Shown in pieces: positions 43,374 to 53,583 of a DNA stretch of 64,000 nt. The notes under the pieces were generated by a model. The model was not told where the DNA came from. It did no database searches and worked only from the letters and a program-made list of their open reading frames with translations. The first letter of the stretch is position 1; each line of letters opens with the position of its first letter. The position numbers and the translations under genes are program-made. The stretch is from positions 310,001-374,000 of the forward strand of contig NZ_JANWGH010000001.1 in assembly GCF_024919275.1 (NCBI RefSeq), in the 5' to 3' direction. The stretch is from Algoriphagus limi. GTDB lineage: Bacteria; Bacteroidota; Bacteroidia; Cytophagales; Cyclobacteriaceae.

Positions 43374-44468
43374 TTATGCTTTTATTTCTACGATTTCAGT
43401 TTTTTGTTGTGAAGCATTTCTGATCGCCACTTGACGAGCAACAGCTTCGGCTAATTCCGTATACGCTTGTTTGGTGATTCCGTTTTTGAAAACTGCCGGA
43501 TAGCCGGTGTCTCCACTTTCCCGGATACTTTGTACAATTGGAATTTCACCTAAGAATGGAACCTGATACTTTTCAGCTAAGCGCTTTCCGCCTTCTTTGC
43601 CAAATAAATAATATTTGTTATCAGGTAATTCTTCCGGTGTAAAGTAAGCCATATTTTCTACAACACCTAAAACGGGAACATTAATTTGTGGCTGTTTGAA
43701 CATAGTAAGTCCCTTTGTAGCATCAGCTAAGGCCACTTTTTGAGGAGTGGTTACAATTACAGCGCCTGTTACAGGTACGGTTTGTACCATGGTCAAGTGA
43801 ATATCAGATGTTCCCGGAGGTAAGTCTATCAAAAGGTAGTCCAATTCTCCCCAATCCACATCAGAAATAAATTGACGCAAGGCAGAACTTGCCATCGGAC
43901 CTCTCCATACAACCGCAGATTCGGCTGGAGTCAAGAATCCAATCGACATTAATTTTACTCCATATTGATTGATTGGAATAATGACGTTTTTCTCGCCTAC
44001 CTTTTTCACTGCTGGCTGCTCAGCTTCCACATTAAACATGGTAGGGATGGAAGGTCCAGAAATGTCCGCATCTATCAAACCAACCTTAGCTCCAGTTTCC
44101 GCAAGGGCAACAGCCAAATTCACAGAGGTGGTAGATTTTCCTACGCCCCCTTTACCAGATGCGATAGCAATGATGTTTTTTACCTGAGGAAGAATAGGAG
44201 TAGCGTCACGTACGGTAGTAACCTGAGAGGTCATGGTAAGATCCCATTCGAAACCAGTTCCAAAGTCTTCTTCTAAGGCTTCAATACAGTTATTTTTGAT
44301 CACCTCTTTCAAAGGACAAGCCGGAGTTGTCAAAACAACTTTGAAACTTACTTTTTGACCTTCAATCTGAATATTTTGGATCATTCCCAAGCTCACCAAG
44401 TCTCTTTTAAGGTCTGGATCCTGAACTCGGGAAAGAGTTTTTAAAATTGCTTCTTTAGAAAGTTGCAT
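43374..44468 (-). CDS. Mrp/ApbC-family Fe-S carrier P-loop ATPase
   Basis: A 364-residue protein with an N-terminal MIP18/DUF59 domain (1-85, DLVSLGMIQNIQI) and a deviant Walker A GKGGVGKSTTSVNL (about 106). LIDLPPGTSDIHLTM and the following region up to the C-terminus complete the fold. The CxxC usual in Mrp proteins is not obvious in this copy, as in several Bacteroidota. The ATG at 44468 (MQLSKEAILK) is preferred over a TTG seven codons upstream. It is divergent from dnaG and co-directional with the NifU gene. Confidence 0.93.
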   Translation of the reverse strand: MQLSKEAILKTLSRVQDPDLKRDLVSLGMIQNIQIEGQKVSFKVVLTTPACPLKEVIKNNCIEALEEDFGTGFEWDLTMTSQVTTVRDATPILPQVKNIIAIASGKGGVGKSTTSVNLAVALAETGAKVGLIDADISGPSIPTMFNVEAEQPAVKKVGEKNVIIPINQYGVKLMSIGFLTPAESAVVWRGPMASSALRQFISDVDWGELDYLLIDLPPGTSDIHLTMVQTVPVTGAVIVTTPQKVALADATKGLTMFKQPQINVPVLGVVENMAYFTPEELPDNKYYLFGKEGGKRLAEKYQVPFLGEIPIVQSIRESGDTGYPAVFKNGITKQAYTELAEAVARQVAIRNASQQKTEIVEIKA

Positions 44469-44621
44469 GAATTTGTAATTTGCCTGCAAGATAGTTTCTA
44501 GAAATGGCTTTCTGAAAGCTACTTGCTATTTATCGAAGATTAAACTCGCTACTTTGGCAAATAGTTCTTCCAAATAGCCATCAAATCAAAGCTCAGGCTT
44601 AACTTTGGTCCTTATCAACCT

Positions 44622-46562
44622 ATGGGAATCAGCAAGCTTACAACAGATAAAGTCAAAGACCGAATGGACATTGAGGAGGTAATCTCCGATTATGTTCCAT
44701 TGAAAAAAAAGGGGCAAAACCTCTGGGCTTGTTGTCCATTTCATGGTGAAAAAACGCCCTCTTTTTCGGTTTCACCAGCCAAGCAAATCTATAAATGCTT
44801 TGGTTGCGGTAAGGCTGGAGATCCTATTCAATTCATTATGGATATTGAAGGGATTGGGTTTCAGGAAGCTATCCGACATCTCGCTGGAAAATATGGGATT
44901 GAGGTAGAAGAGGACGAAACTCAGACACCTGAACAGGAACAGGCTCAAAATGAACGGGAAAGTTTATTGATTGCCCTGGGATTTGCCCGAGACTTTTTTG
45001 TCAAAAACCTCCAAACCGAAGAAGGTAAATCCATTGGACTGAGTTATTTCAAGGAAAGAGGATTTACTCCGGCGATTATCGAAAAATTCGATTTGGGATA
45101 TGCGCTAGAAGGTTGGGATAATTTGCTTAATTCGGCAAAAAAGGCAGGTTTTCAAGAAGATATATTGTTGAAAGCTGGGCTTATTCTTGAAAAAGATGGA
45201 GATCCTTCGCGAAGGTATGACCGTTTTCGAAATCGAGTCATTTTCACCATTCACAATATTAGTGGCAAGCCAATAGCCTTTGGAGCAAGAATCCTCACAA
45301 AGGATAAAAATCAGCCCAAATACATTAATTCACCGGAAACACCTGTTTATCACAAGAGTGATGTGCTCTATGGGATGTTTCAGGCCAAAAAAGCCATCCG
45401 AGAAAAGGATAACTGCTACTTAGTAGAGGGGTATACAGATGTGGTTTCCATGCATCTTTCGGGAATTGAGAATGTGGTGGCTTCATCTGGAACATCTCTG
45501 ACAGATGGTCAAATCAAATTGATCAAGCGTTTTACCGATCAAGTGACAGTTTTGTATGATGGGGATGCAGCGGGAATTAAGGCTTCTTTGCGTGGGATCG
45601 ATTTATTATTGGAAGGGGGATTGACCGTAAAGGCTGTCGTTTTTCCTGATGGGGAAGATCCTGATAGTTATTCAAGAAAAGTAGGTTCACAGGCTTTTCA
45701 AAACTATCTCCAGGAAAATGCAAAAGACTTCATCGGGTTTAAAATTAACCTTTATAAAGATGAATTTGAGCGAGATCCTATTCGAAAAGCAGAAGTAATT
45801 CGGGAAGTTGTTCAGAGTATAGCTAAAATTCCTGATCCTATTATTCGATCTGTCTATGCTAAGGAAGCTTCCGGGCTCTTGGATATTGAAGAAGGGATTG
45901 TTTACGCAGAAGTAAATAAAATTCTACTTAAAGATCAGCGAGATCAATTTAGGAAAACACAGGAAGCTCCTTTGGATGCAGCTCCGATTGAGGAGTTTTT
46001 TCCTGTTGAAAAGGAAGGTTTTTCTGTTGCAGAAGCCCTTCGCCTTCAAGAACGTGAATTGATCCGTCTTTTATTGAATTATGGCTTGCAGCAGTTAGGA
46101 GATGAAGAATTGAATCTCTGTCAGTATTTATTGTCTGAAACTGAAGAGTTGGCCTTTGAAAATCCACTTTATGCTAAAATTTTAAAGATTTTCAGAGAAA
46201 ATCTCAATAAGGGCGAAATCGTGGATTCCGATTATTTTTTAGGAATTTCCGATCGGGAAATTCGTGATGAAGTGATTGATTTGATTACTCCTAGACGGGA
46301 AGCTTCTATACATTGGACAGAGAAATTTCAAATTCTTATCCCAAAAGAAGATGACGATTTGACATTAACAAGTTACAAGTCTATTCTTCGATTAAAACGA
46401 AAATTTGTCCGTAGAATGATGGAAGAAGCTATTCAGAAAATCAAAAATGCGGAAGTAGAAAAATTATCCGATAATCAAATTCTTGAGCTTCAAGAAATAT
46501 TTTTAGGATTGAAGCAAGTTCAGATGGATATTGACCGGGAACTTGGAATTGTTATCGGGTAA
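44622..46562 (+). CDS. dnaG: DNA primase
   Basis: A 646-residue primase that lays RNA primers at the replication fork. The zinc-binding domain has CPFHGEKTPSFSVSP and YKCFGCGKAGD (CHC2 type, about 38-65). The Toprim core has YLVEGYTDVVSMH and VLYDGDAAGIKA (about 260-310) with catalytic Glu and Asp residues. The C-terminal third is the helicase-binding region and is poorly conserved. A lone gene between mrp (divergent) and ribBA. Confidence 0.96.
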   Translation: MGISKLTTDKVKDRMDIEEVISDYVPLKKKGQNLWACCPFHGEKTPSFSVSPAKQIYKCFGCGKAGDPIQFIMDIEGIGFQEAIRHLAGKYGIEVEEDETQTPEQEQAQNERESLLIALGFARDFFVKNLQTEEGKSIGLSYFKERGFTPAIIEKFDLGYALEGWDNLLNSAKKAGFQEDILLKAGLILEKDGDPSRRYDRFRNRVIFTIHNISGKPIAFGARILTKDKNQPKYINSPETPVYHKSDVLYGMFQAKKAIREKDNCYLVEGYTDVVSMHLSGIENVVASSGTSLTDGQIKLIKRFTDQVTVLYDGDAAGIKASLRGIDLLLEGGLTVKAVVFPDGEDPDSYSRKVGSQAFQNYLQENAKDFIGFKINLYKDEFERDPIRKAEVIREVVQSIAKIPDPIIRSVYAKEASGLLDIEEGIVYAEVNKILLKDQRDQFRKTQEAPLDAAPIEEFFPVEKEGFSVAEALRLQERELIRLLLNYGLQQLGDEELNLCQYLLSETEELAFENPLYAKILKIFRENLNKGEIVDSDYFLGISDREIRDEVIDLITPRREASIHWTEKFQILIPKEDDDLTLTSYKSILRLKRKFVRRMMEEAIQKIKNAEVEKLSDNQILELQEIFLGLKQVQMDIDRELGIVIG

Positions 46563-46629
46563 ACCAAACTTTATTTGGTACTGTCCTGTTTTAGAATCGA
46601 AAGCAGTTAAATTTGTCTTTTAAACCGAC

Positions 46630-47853
46630 TTGCTAAAATCTGTGGAAAAATACCAATTGGACTCAATCGAAGAGGCCATCGAAGCTATAAAAGGAGGAAA
46701 AGTCATCATCGTTGTAGATGATGAAGACCGTGAAAATGAAGGGGACTTTGTCTGTGCAGCCGAAAAAGTAACTCCTGAAATCATCAATTTTATGGCTAAG
46801 CACGGGAGAGGACTTATATGTGCCCCCCTTGTGGAAGACCGTTGTGAGGAACTTGGACTGGAATTAATGGTGGGTCAGAATACGGCAGCTTTTGAGACTC
46901 CATTCACGGTTTCTGTTGACTTGATTGGTCATGGATGTACTACTGGAATTTCTGCTTCTGACCGTTCAAAAACCATATTAGCCCTAGTGGATGAAAATAT
47001 CGATCCATCCGAATTGGGTAAGCCAGGACATATTTTTCCTTTAAAAGCAAAAAGGGGAGGAGTACTTCGAAGAGCTGGGCATACAGAGGCGGCTATCGAT
47101 TTCGCAAGAATGGCTGGAATGAAGCCGGCTGGAGTTTTGGTTGAAATCATGAATGAGGATGGAACCATGGCTCGTCTTCCGGATTTGGTAGAAGTAGCAA
47201 AGCGTTTTGATCTGAAGTTGGTTTCCATCAAAGACTTAATTGCATATCGATTAAAGCATGAATCTTTAATTAAGCGAGAAATAGGTGTTGATATGCCTAC
47301 TAAATATGGGGATTTTGACCTAATCGCTTTCAGACAGATCAATACCAACGAGATTCATTTGGCTTTGATTAAAGGCACTTGGGAGAAAGATGAACCTATT
47401 TTGGTTCGTGTTCATTCCTCATGTGTGACAGGGGATATCTTCGGAAGTTGCCGATGTGATTGTGGGCCTCAACTTCATGCCGCCATGCAAATGGTAGAGA
47501 AAGAAGGCAAAGGTTTGATTCTTTACATGAACCAAGAAGGTAGAGGTATTGGCTTGATTAATAAGCTAAAAGCCTACAAGCTACAGGAAGAAGGAATGGA
47601 TACTGTGCAGGCAAATTTGGCTTTGGGGCTTCCAATGGATAGCCGGGATTATGGAGTAGGTGCTCAGATTTTAAGAGATCTTGGAGTAGGAAAAATCCGC
47701 CTGATTTCCAATAATCCTCAGAAAAGGGTAGGGCTAATCGGTTATGGATTAGAGATCGTTGAGCAGGTTCCAATCGAAATTGCACCAAATCCTCATAATG
47801 AGCGTTACCTGAAAACTAAACGCGATAAAATGGGGCACAACATACTTAAATAG
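46630..47853 (+). CDS. ribBA: Bifunctional riboflavin protein RibBA
   Basis: A 407-residue enzyme of riboflavin synthesis. Residues 1-205 are 3,4-dihydroxy-2-butanone 4-phosphate synthase ([29 protein letters not shown]). Residues 210-400 are GTP cyclohydrolase II, with zinc Cys residues in [17 protein letters not shown] and the GRGIGL motif. The start is a TTG at 46630, because no in-frame ATG exists before residue 56, inside the conserved N-terminal domain. No FMN riboswitch is seen in the 67 bases upstream. Confidence 0.95.
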   Translation: MLKSVEKYQLDSIEEAIEAIKGGKVIIVVDDEDRENEGDFVCAAEKVTPEIINFMAKHGRGLICAPLVEDRCEELGLELMVGQNTAAFETPFTVSVDLIGHGCTTGISASDRSKTILALVDENIDPSELGKPGHIFPLKAKRGGVLRRAGHTEAAIDFARMAGMKPAGVLVEIMNEDGTMARLPDLVEVAKRFDLKLVSIKDLIAYRLKHESLIKREIGVDMPTKYGDFDLIAFRQINTNEIHLALIKGTWEKDEPILVRVHSSCVTGDIFGSCRCDCGPQLHAAMQMVEKEGKGLILYMNQEGRGIGLINKLKAYKLQEEGMDTVQANLALGLPMDSRDYGVGAQILRDLGVGKIRLISNNPQKRVGLIGYGLEIVEQVPIEIAPNPHNERYLKTKRDKMGHNILK

Positions 47854-47910
47854 TGCTAAATTCAGGAAACTGGATTAAACAGAGTAAATACAATTATCGT
47901 ATCAATTGAT

Positions 47911-48561
47911 ATGAAAAATACCATCAAACTTACCATTTTGACTCTTGGAATTTGGATCATGGGAATGGGGATGACTCAGGCTCAAGACAAATTTCCATCC
48001 CAAATATGGCATAAGGGAAATATCTACGATACTGAAGGTCAGGCCTTCTCAGGTCTTGTAAAGTATGACCTAGATAATAATCTTGTCCAATTGCAAAATG
48101 AGACCATCATTACATTCACTGCTTCTAATGTAGCTTACTTTGAAATTTACGATGAGCTTTACGGTGGCATACGTAAATTTTACAGTTTACCTTATTCACT
48201 GAATGGGGATTATGAAACTCCAGTATTTTTCGAAGTGCTTACAGAAGGAAAGGATATTGCACTTCTTTGTAGGGAATATATAGCAACCGATTCTCGGAAT
48301 ATGGGAGCCTGGGGGCCAGTCGGAATGAATCCATTTTGGGGACCTCAGAATATGATGGGCTATCGATTGGCATTCAATTATTATTTTTTCAAAGACAATC
48401 AAATCCAGCGCTACAGCTTGAAGAAGAAGGATTTGTATGATATGCTTCCAGGCTATGATGATGAAATCAGCCTTTTTATGCGAAAAAACCGACTGGAGCA
48501 TGACAAGCGCGGAGACTTACTTCGAATTACAGCCTATTACAACGAACTCAGCAAAAACTAA
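47911..48561 (+). CDS. Secreted protein of unknown function
   Basis: A 216-residue protein with a signal peptide (MKNTIKLTILTLGIWIMGMGMTQAQ). The mature part starts WHKGNIYDTEGQAFSGLVKYDLDNN, a pattern common in Bacteroidota periplasmic beta-rich proteins. The end is charged and helical. No known domain with function is recognised. Its TAA overlaps the ATG of surE by one base (TAATG), so translational coupling is likely. Confidence 0.75.
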   Translation: MKNTIKLTILTLGIWIMGMGMTQAQDKFPSQIWHKGNIYDTEGQAFSGLVKYDLDNNLVQLQNETIITFTASNVAYFEIYDELYGGIRKFYSLPYSLNGDYETPVFFEVLTEGKDIALLCREYIATDSRNMGAWGPVGMNPFWGPQNMMGYRLAFNYYFFKDNQIQRYSLKKKDLYDMLPGYDDEISLFMRKNRLEHDKRGDLLRITAYYNELSKN

Positions 48562-49340
48562 TGTCAAAGCCTCTCATTCTCGTCTCAAATGATGATGGGA
48601 TCACTTCCAAAGGAATCCGAGTTTTAGTAGAAGTCATGAAAAAACTGGGGGAAGTCGTGGTAGTTGCACCCGATAGTCCTCAGTCAGGAATGGGACATGC
48701 GATTACCATTGGGGAAACACTCCGATTGTATGAAGAAGATATTTTTGAAGGGGTTTTAGCCTACAAATCAAGTGGAACTCCTGCTGATTGTGTTAAGCTG
48801 GCAAAGCATTATGTGTTAAAAGATCGCACTCCTGATTTGGTGGTAAGTGGAATTAATCACGGTTCAAATACGTCCATTTCTGTTCTATATTCAGGAACCA
48901 TGTCAGCTGCAATAGAAGGGGCCTTGGAAGGTTATCCGTCTATTGGGTTTAGCCTTTGCGATTATTCTTCAAAAGCCGATTTTTCTCATGTGGAGGAATG
49001 GGTAGAGAAAATAGCTAGACAAGTGTTGGAGCGAGGGATTTCAAAAGGCGTTGCATTAAATGTGAATTTTCCTCCAAAAAGAAATGAAGCTATCAAAGGT
49101 GTAAAAGTTTGCCGTCAAGCAGATGCGAAATGGCAGGAGGAGTTTTCAGAGCGTTTTGATCCAACCGGAAGAAAGTACTTTTGGATGGCTGGCAACTTTG
49201 TGAATTTTGACAAAGGAGAGGACAATGATGAATGGGCTATTGCTAATAATTACATTTCTATTGTTCCTTGTCAATATGATTTGACAGCCCATCATGCCAT
49301 TTCCCAAATGAATAAAGACTGGGATTGGGATCAATTTTAA
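48561..49340 (+). CDS. surE: 5'/3'-nucleotidase SurE
   Basis: A 259-residue metal-dependent phosphatase acting on nucleoside monophosphates. The metal-binding DD is in LILVSNDDGITSKGI (D11, D12 or so), with Ser in APDSPQSGMGHAIT and the Asn in VSGINHGSN. The family usually spans about 250 residues. The start overlaps the stop of the previous gene by one base. Stationary-phase roles are described in other bacteria. Confidence 0.95.
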   Translation: MSKPLILVSNDDGITSKGIRVLVEVMKKLGEVVVVAPDSPQSGMGHAITIGETLRLYEEDIFEGVLAYKSSGTPADCVKLAKHYVLKDRTPDLVVSGINHGSNTSISVLYSGTMSAAIEGALEGYPSIGFSLCDYSSKADFSHVEEWVEKIARQVLERGISKGVALNVNFPPKRNEAIKGVKVCRQADAKWQEEFSERFDPTGRKYFWMAGNFVNFDKGEDNDEWAIANNYISIVPCQYDLTAHHAISQMNKDWDWDQF

Positions 49341-49419
49341 TTTCAGATTTTCTGCAGAAATTTTTAAGTCCTTTCAGCATTTAGGCTGATAATCTTTATT
49401 TTGCGTTCGATTTTCCAAA

Positions 49420-51381
49420 TTGAATCTGGTGAGACCAAAAGTTTTTTACCTAGTACTCTTTATTTCTTTTTTTATCAGCCATGTCTCATTGGCACAAGAT
49501 ACTCGTACCGATTCACTTTTGAGGGATTTGAAAGGCGCTGAGCGGGTTGCCTTTTTAAATCAAATTGCCACTGAAATTCGTGAGTCCGAACAGGATAAAG
49601 CGCTACAATACTCATTTGAGGCTGATTCACTAGCCAAATTATTGGAGGATTTTGACGGACGAAGTCGCGCACTCGAAAATATCGGCTGGATCTACTACCG
49701 TCGAGGTCAGTGGCTTAAGTCCTTTGATTATTCAACGGAAGCCTATGATTTTGCTGTTTTGGCTGAAAATAAGCTGCAGGCTGCTCGCCTGATGAATAAT
49801 TTGGGGGCTCTTTACTATGAACAAAAGAACTTCGACAAAGCAATTGAGCAATTTAAAAAGGGGTATGAATTAGCTACTGAGGCTGGTGATTTAGCTACCC
49901 AAATCAGGAGCCTTAATAATGTTGCGCTCAATTTCACACAAAGTGGAAGGCAAGATTCTGCTATGGTTTACGCTCAACTTTCAATTAAGACAAATGAGCA
50001 AGCAGGATCTCCTTATTTACTGTCTTTCGCTAATCGGGTGATAGGTGATGTGTATTTGGCTGAGGGGAAATATGATAGTGCTGTAATTATTTATGAAAAA
50101 GCACTTGAAATGGCTAGAGCTCAGGATGTTAAATCTTTTGAGGCTGGAGTTATTCATCGATTAGGAAATGCTTATCTACTTAATAATCAACTTTCTAAAG
50201 CAGAAGAGGTTCTTCGATATGCAATTGAGTTTTGTGAGGAAAACCAATTTTTGGATGAGCTTTCAAAAAGTCATAAATATCTTTCTCAAGTCTATCAAAA
50301 AAGAGGGAATTATCTCGCTGCATATGAGGAGTTGAATCAATTTTCAATTCTAAATGATACCCTTATAAATAAGGCCAGTCGAGATAGACTAGCTCTGATG
50401 CAGGGGATGTTTGAAGAGGATTTAGCAAGGTCAGAATTGGACCTGCTTAAAGCTCAGAATGAAGCCCAATCTTACAGATTAGAGACATCTAGACGCTATT
50501 TGATGTTTTTTGGCTTTGCTTTTTTAATCATTGCCTTGCTGGGAATCAGGCTTTATTTCTTGCATAGGAACTTGAAGAAGATCAATCAAAATCTGACAGT
50601 TCAGCAGAAAAAAATTGAGGAACAAAACCTCGCTTTGGAGCAGCAATCCAAAGAGCTCCTAGAGATAAATGAGGCAAAGAACAAGTTGTTCTCCATTTTG
50701 TCTCATGATCTCCGAAGTCCGATAGGTCAGTTGAAATCTACCTTGGATTTAATGCTTCAGAAAAAACTTTCTGAGGATGAATTTTATGAATTGCTGGATT
50801 ACCTCAAAAAGGATGTAGACTCAATCAATAATACACTTGTCAACACCTTAAAGTGGTCCATGGCTCAAATGGAAGGCTTCGAAGTTCAATCTCATGAGTT
50901 TGACTTAAGCGGCATTACCAAGGATTCTTTGAATTTTTTGCAATCCTCGATTAAGGCAAAAGATTTGACAATATTTGACAGGACGACTGAGAGAGACAAG
51001 GTTTTTGGAGACCCGGATTTGTTGGAAGTTGCTGTCCGAAATATTATTAGTAATGCGATAAAATATTCTAATCCTGGAGATGCCATCACCATCTATTCGG
51101 AAAAAGGAGATGAATGGATTCAATATTGTGTTTTGGATCAGGGTATAGGAATGGCTAAAGAGCAGATTGATGAAATACTAACTGATAGTCAATTAGTTAC
51201 TAAATCCAAACTGGGAACTCAAAAAGAAAAAGGCTCTGGTTTAGGATTAAAGTTGGTGAAGGAGTTTGTGAAAATGAACGGAGGTAGAATCGAAATCGAA
51301 AGTAAACCTGGTTATGGAACAAAGTTTTGCATTTATTTTCCAATCAGTCAATCAGTCCAAAATCTTCAGGCCCTCAACTAA
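49420..51381 (+). CDS. TPR sensor histidine kinase
   Basis: A 653-residue protein: signal peptide, TPR repeats at about 40-340 (ALENIGWIYYRRGQ; RLMNNLGALYYEQKNFDKA; ANRVIGDVYLAEGKYDSA), one membrane segment at about 362-380 (LMFFGFAFLIIALLGIRLYF), a coiled coil at about 385-425, and the kinase core with HisKA H-box FSILSHDLRSP, N-box NIISNAIKYS, G1 DQGIGM and G2 GSGLGL. Periplasmic TPRs probably sense a ligand or partner. The start is a TTG at 49420 or a GTG at 49429. No response regulator is beside it. Its last 30 bases overlap the convergent gene. Confidence 0.9.
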   Translation: MNLVRPKVFYLVLFISFFISHVSLAQDTRTDSLLRDLKGAERVAFLNQIATEIRESEQDKALQYSFEADSLAKLLEDFDGRSRALENIGWIYYRRGQWLKSFDYSTEAYDFAVLAENKLQAARLMNNLGALYYEQKNFDKAIEQFKKGYELATEAGDLATQIRSLNNVALNFTQSGRQDSAMVYAQLSIKTNEQAGSPYLLSFANRVIGDVYLAEGKYDSAVIIYEKALEMARAQDVKSFEAGVIHRLGNAYLLNNQLSKAEEVLRYAIEFCEENQFLDELSKSHKYLSQVYQKRGNYLAAYEELNQFSILNDTLINKASRDRLALMQGMFEEDLARSELDLLKAQNEAQSYRLETSRRYLMFFGFAFLIIALLGIRLYFLHRNLKKINQNLTVQQKKIEEQNLALEQQSKELLEINEAKNKLFSILSHDLRSPIGQLKSTLDLMLQKKLSEDEFYELLDYLKKDVDSINNTLVNTLKWSMAQMEGFEVQSHEFDLSGITKDSLNFLQSSIKAKDLTIFDRTTERDKVFGDPDLLEVAVRNIISNAIKYSNPGDAITIYSEKGDEWIQYCVLDQGIGMAKEQIDEILTDSQLVTKSKLGTQKEKGSGLGLKLVKEFVKMNGGRIEIESKPGYGTKFCIYFPISQSVQNLQALN

Positions 51382-52224
51382 AGCAAAATCAGAAATTTCC
51401 GGTTTACGAGAAATGATTCCAAAATGAATCAAATCCTTAAATATTTTTTCTAATTCAATACGGCTTATCTGATTATTATCGCTCCAGCTGGTTTGCAAAA
51501 GCCATTGATTCACATCCTCAAGATCTAATGTATAGGCCTTTGAAATAGTATTGATTAAATCAGCTTGTGTTTTTAAGGATTGAACGATGCTGTAAATTTG
51601 ATTTCTAACTTTTATAGCGATCTCTGAGAATTCATTCAATGCTTTTTCACTAGCAACCATCACAAAACAAGGCCAAGGGCTTGGAATTTCATCCAATCGG
51701 ATCATGTTTCCCTTTTTGACCTCAGGAGAAGTCGTGTATTTTTCCCAAAGGAATAATCCATTACTTCCTTTTTGAAATGCATCTTTTGCACCATCCAAAT
51801 TTCCCACAATCTCAAAGTGAAGTTTTTCAGGAGACCAATTCATTTTTTCGGCTAGAACCAGAGCCATTAGGTGCGAGCCTGAACCCATTCGACTGACCAA
51901 AAATTGGGGATTTGTGATTGATTTTAAATCATCATAAGGGAAATCAGGTCTGGTATGAACTCCCCAGATGAGAGGAGATTTGACATGAAATCCAACTAAT
52001 TTGAATTGATTCCCTTGGTCAATTTCTTTGAAAAAACTTTCCGTAAGTAGTAAAGCCATTTCAGCTTCCGAATTCTTGAGCATTTGGCTCATTTGACCGG
52101 AACCTCTGGACTCTTCTATCCATTCAATATGAATCCCTTCTTTTTCAAATGGCTGTTCCTTGGCTAAAATCCGAAATGGAAGGTTGAAATGCTCAGGTAC
52201 TCCAACTATTCGGAAAGTCTTCAT
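51352..52224 (-). CDS. Periplasmic-binding-like (NMT1/THI5-type) protein, no signal peptide
   Basis: A 290-residue protein with the two-lobe substrate-binding fold of the NMT1/ThiY type (LRIVG-like opening, IEWIEESRGSGQMSQML, FLVSRMGSGSHLMALVLA). It starts MKTFRIVGVPE and lacks a signal peptide, so it is probably cytoplasmic. No ABC transporter genes are near. It lies 12 bases after the MFS permease of the glucan cluster and may be co-transcribed. Its last 30 bases overlap the kinase gene tail to tail. Ligand unknown. Confidence 0.72.
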   Translation of the reverse strand: MKTFRIVGVPEHFNLPFRILAKEQPFEKEGIHIEWIEESRGSGQMSQMLKNSEAEMALLLTESFFKEIDQGNQFKLVGFHVKSPLIWGVHTRPDFPYDDLKSITNPQFLVSRMGSGSHLMALVLAEKMNWSPEKLHFEIVGNLDGAKDAFQKGSNGLFLWEKYTTSPEVKKGNMIRLDEIPSPWPCFVMVASEKALNEFSEIAIKVRNQIYSIVQSLKTQADLINTISKAYTLDLEDVNQWLLQTSWSDNNQISRIELEKIFKDLIHFGIISRKPEISDFALVEGLKILD

Positions 52225-52236
52225 AAAAGTTATTGA

Positions 52237-53562
52237 CTAGTCGTGAATTGCTTTTTTGTCAGTGATTAGCAAGTTAGACAATCCAGCCAAAATCAGCATG
52301 GTTCCAGCCAAAAGCATGGTGTTGATTACAGCTTCTCCAAATAAAAGTTTGTAAAGGAAATTTACTCCTCCCAAGGATGCTACAATTTGAGGTATTACAA
52401 TAAACATGTTGAAAATCCCCATATAAACACCCATTTTCTTGGGATTTACAGAGCTGGAGAGCATGGCATATGGCATAGAAAGAATACTTGCCCAAGCAAT
52501 TCCTACTAAAGAAAAGCTAATATGTAGCATCCAAGGCTCTGATATGAAGTAGATTAAAATGAATCCAAGCCCTCCTAGCACTAGACTTGCCAAGTGAAGG
52601 AGTCTTCGGTTGATTCGGATTCGGCTAGCTACAAATGCAAGAATGAGCGCATAAAACATGGATACAAGACCGTAAGTCCCTAAGTAATTCCCAACACTGT
52701 CCGCTGCATTATTATAAGCTTCCGAGGTGGTGTCGGTAGCACCAAAGACATGCTCCGTAATAGCTGGAGTAGCAAAGCTCCACATAGTGAAAAAGGCAAA
52801 CCAAGAGAAAAACTGAACAACCCCTAGTTTTTTCATCACAGGAGGCATTCCTGCGATATTTTTGAAAATTTCTTTAACTCCATTTAGAAAGCCTTTATTA
52901 GCATCTTTCTCTTTTTGAAAAGCTTCCAAATCCTCGGGAGGATATTCATCAGTGGTTAAAATGGTATAAAGAATGGAGGTAAACAGAACTACGGCTCCAA
53001 TTCCAAAGGCATATTTAACCGAATCTGGAACAACTCCCTCAGGAGCTGTATTTGGTACGCCCAATTGAGTCATTAGCCATGGAAGATTGGAGGCTACCCA
53101 GGTTCCAATACCGATAATCAAGGTTTGGACTACAAATCCATAAGATCGCTGAGAATCAGGTAGCTTATCAGCAACTAGTGCACGGAAAGGTTCCATGCTA
53201 ATATTGATAGAGGCGTCCAAAATCCACAAGGCTCCTGCTGCCATCCATAAGGCTGAGGAATAAGGTGCTAAGAATAATGCAATGGTGCTAAACAAGGCGC
53301 CAAAAAAGAAGAATGGTTTTCTTCTCCCAAATTTGTGATGCCAAGTCCGATCACTTAGGTAACCAACGATAGGCTGAACCAATAAACCTGTTAAAGGAGC
53401 TGCAATCCAAAGAAATGGGATGGTGTCCTTATCTGCTCCCAATGTTTGGAAAATCCGGGACATAAACCCTCCCTGGAGGGCAAATCCAAACTGAATACCT
53501 AGGAATCCAAAACTCATGTTCCAGATTTGCCAGAAGCTCAGGTGCTTTTTTTGATCGGTCAT
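52237..53562 (-). CDS. MFS sugar transporter (SLC45/GPH-like)
   Basis: A 441-residue permease with about 12 hydrophobic segments. The loop GYLSDRTWHHKFGRRKPFFFFG after segment 2 is the signature of the glycoside-pentoside-hexuronide/SLC45 group; DASINISMEPFRALVADKLP is a second. The Bacteroidota members next to GH31 and LacI genes are thought to move maltose, maltodextrin or sucrose by proton symport. Here it lies 21 bases after the GH31 gene, which supports uptake of an alpha-glucoside. Confidence 0.88.
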   Translation of the reverse strand: MTDQKKHLSFWQIWNMSFGFLGIQFGFALQGGFMSRIFQTLGADKDTIPFLWIAAPLTGLLVQPIVGYLSDRTWHHKFGRRKPFFFFGALFSTIALFLAPYSSALWMAAGALWILDASINISMEPFRALVADKLPDSQRSYGFVVQTLIIGIGTWVASNLPWLMTQLGVPNTAPEGVVPDSVKYAFGIGAVVLFTSILYTILTTDEYPPEDLEAFQKEKDANKGFLNGVKEIFKNIAGMPPVMKKLGVVQFFSWFAFFTMWSFATPAITEHVFGATDTTSEAYNNAADSVGNYLGTYGLVSMFYALILAFVASRIRINRRLLHLASLVLGGLGFILIYFISEPWMLHISFSLVGIAWASILSMPYAMLSSSVNPKKMGVYMGIFNMFIVIPQIVASLGGVNFLYKLLFGEAVINTMLLAGTMLILAGLSNLLITDKKAIHD

Positions 53563-53583
53563 ATTGGGTTTGGGCTAATTGAC

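Noticed and set aside
46563..46629. FMN riboswitch upstream of ribBA
   Set aside because: The gap has only 67 bases and none of the conserved RFN-element motifs.
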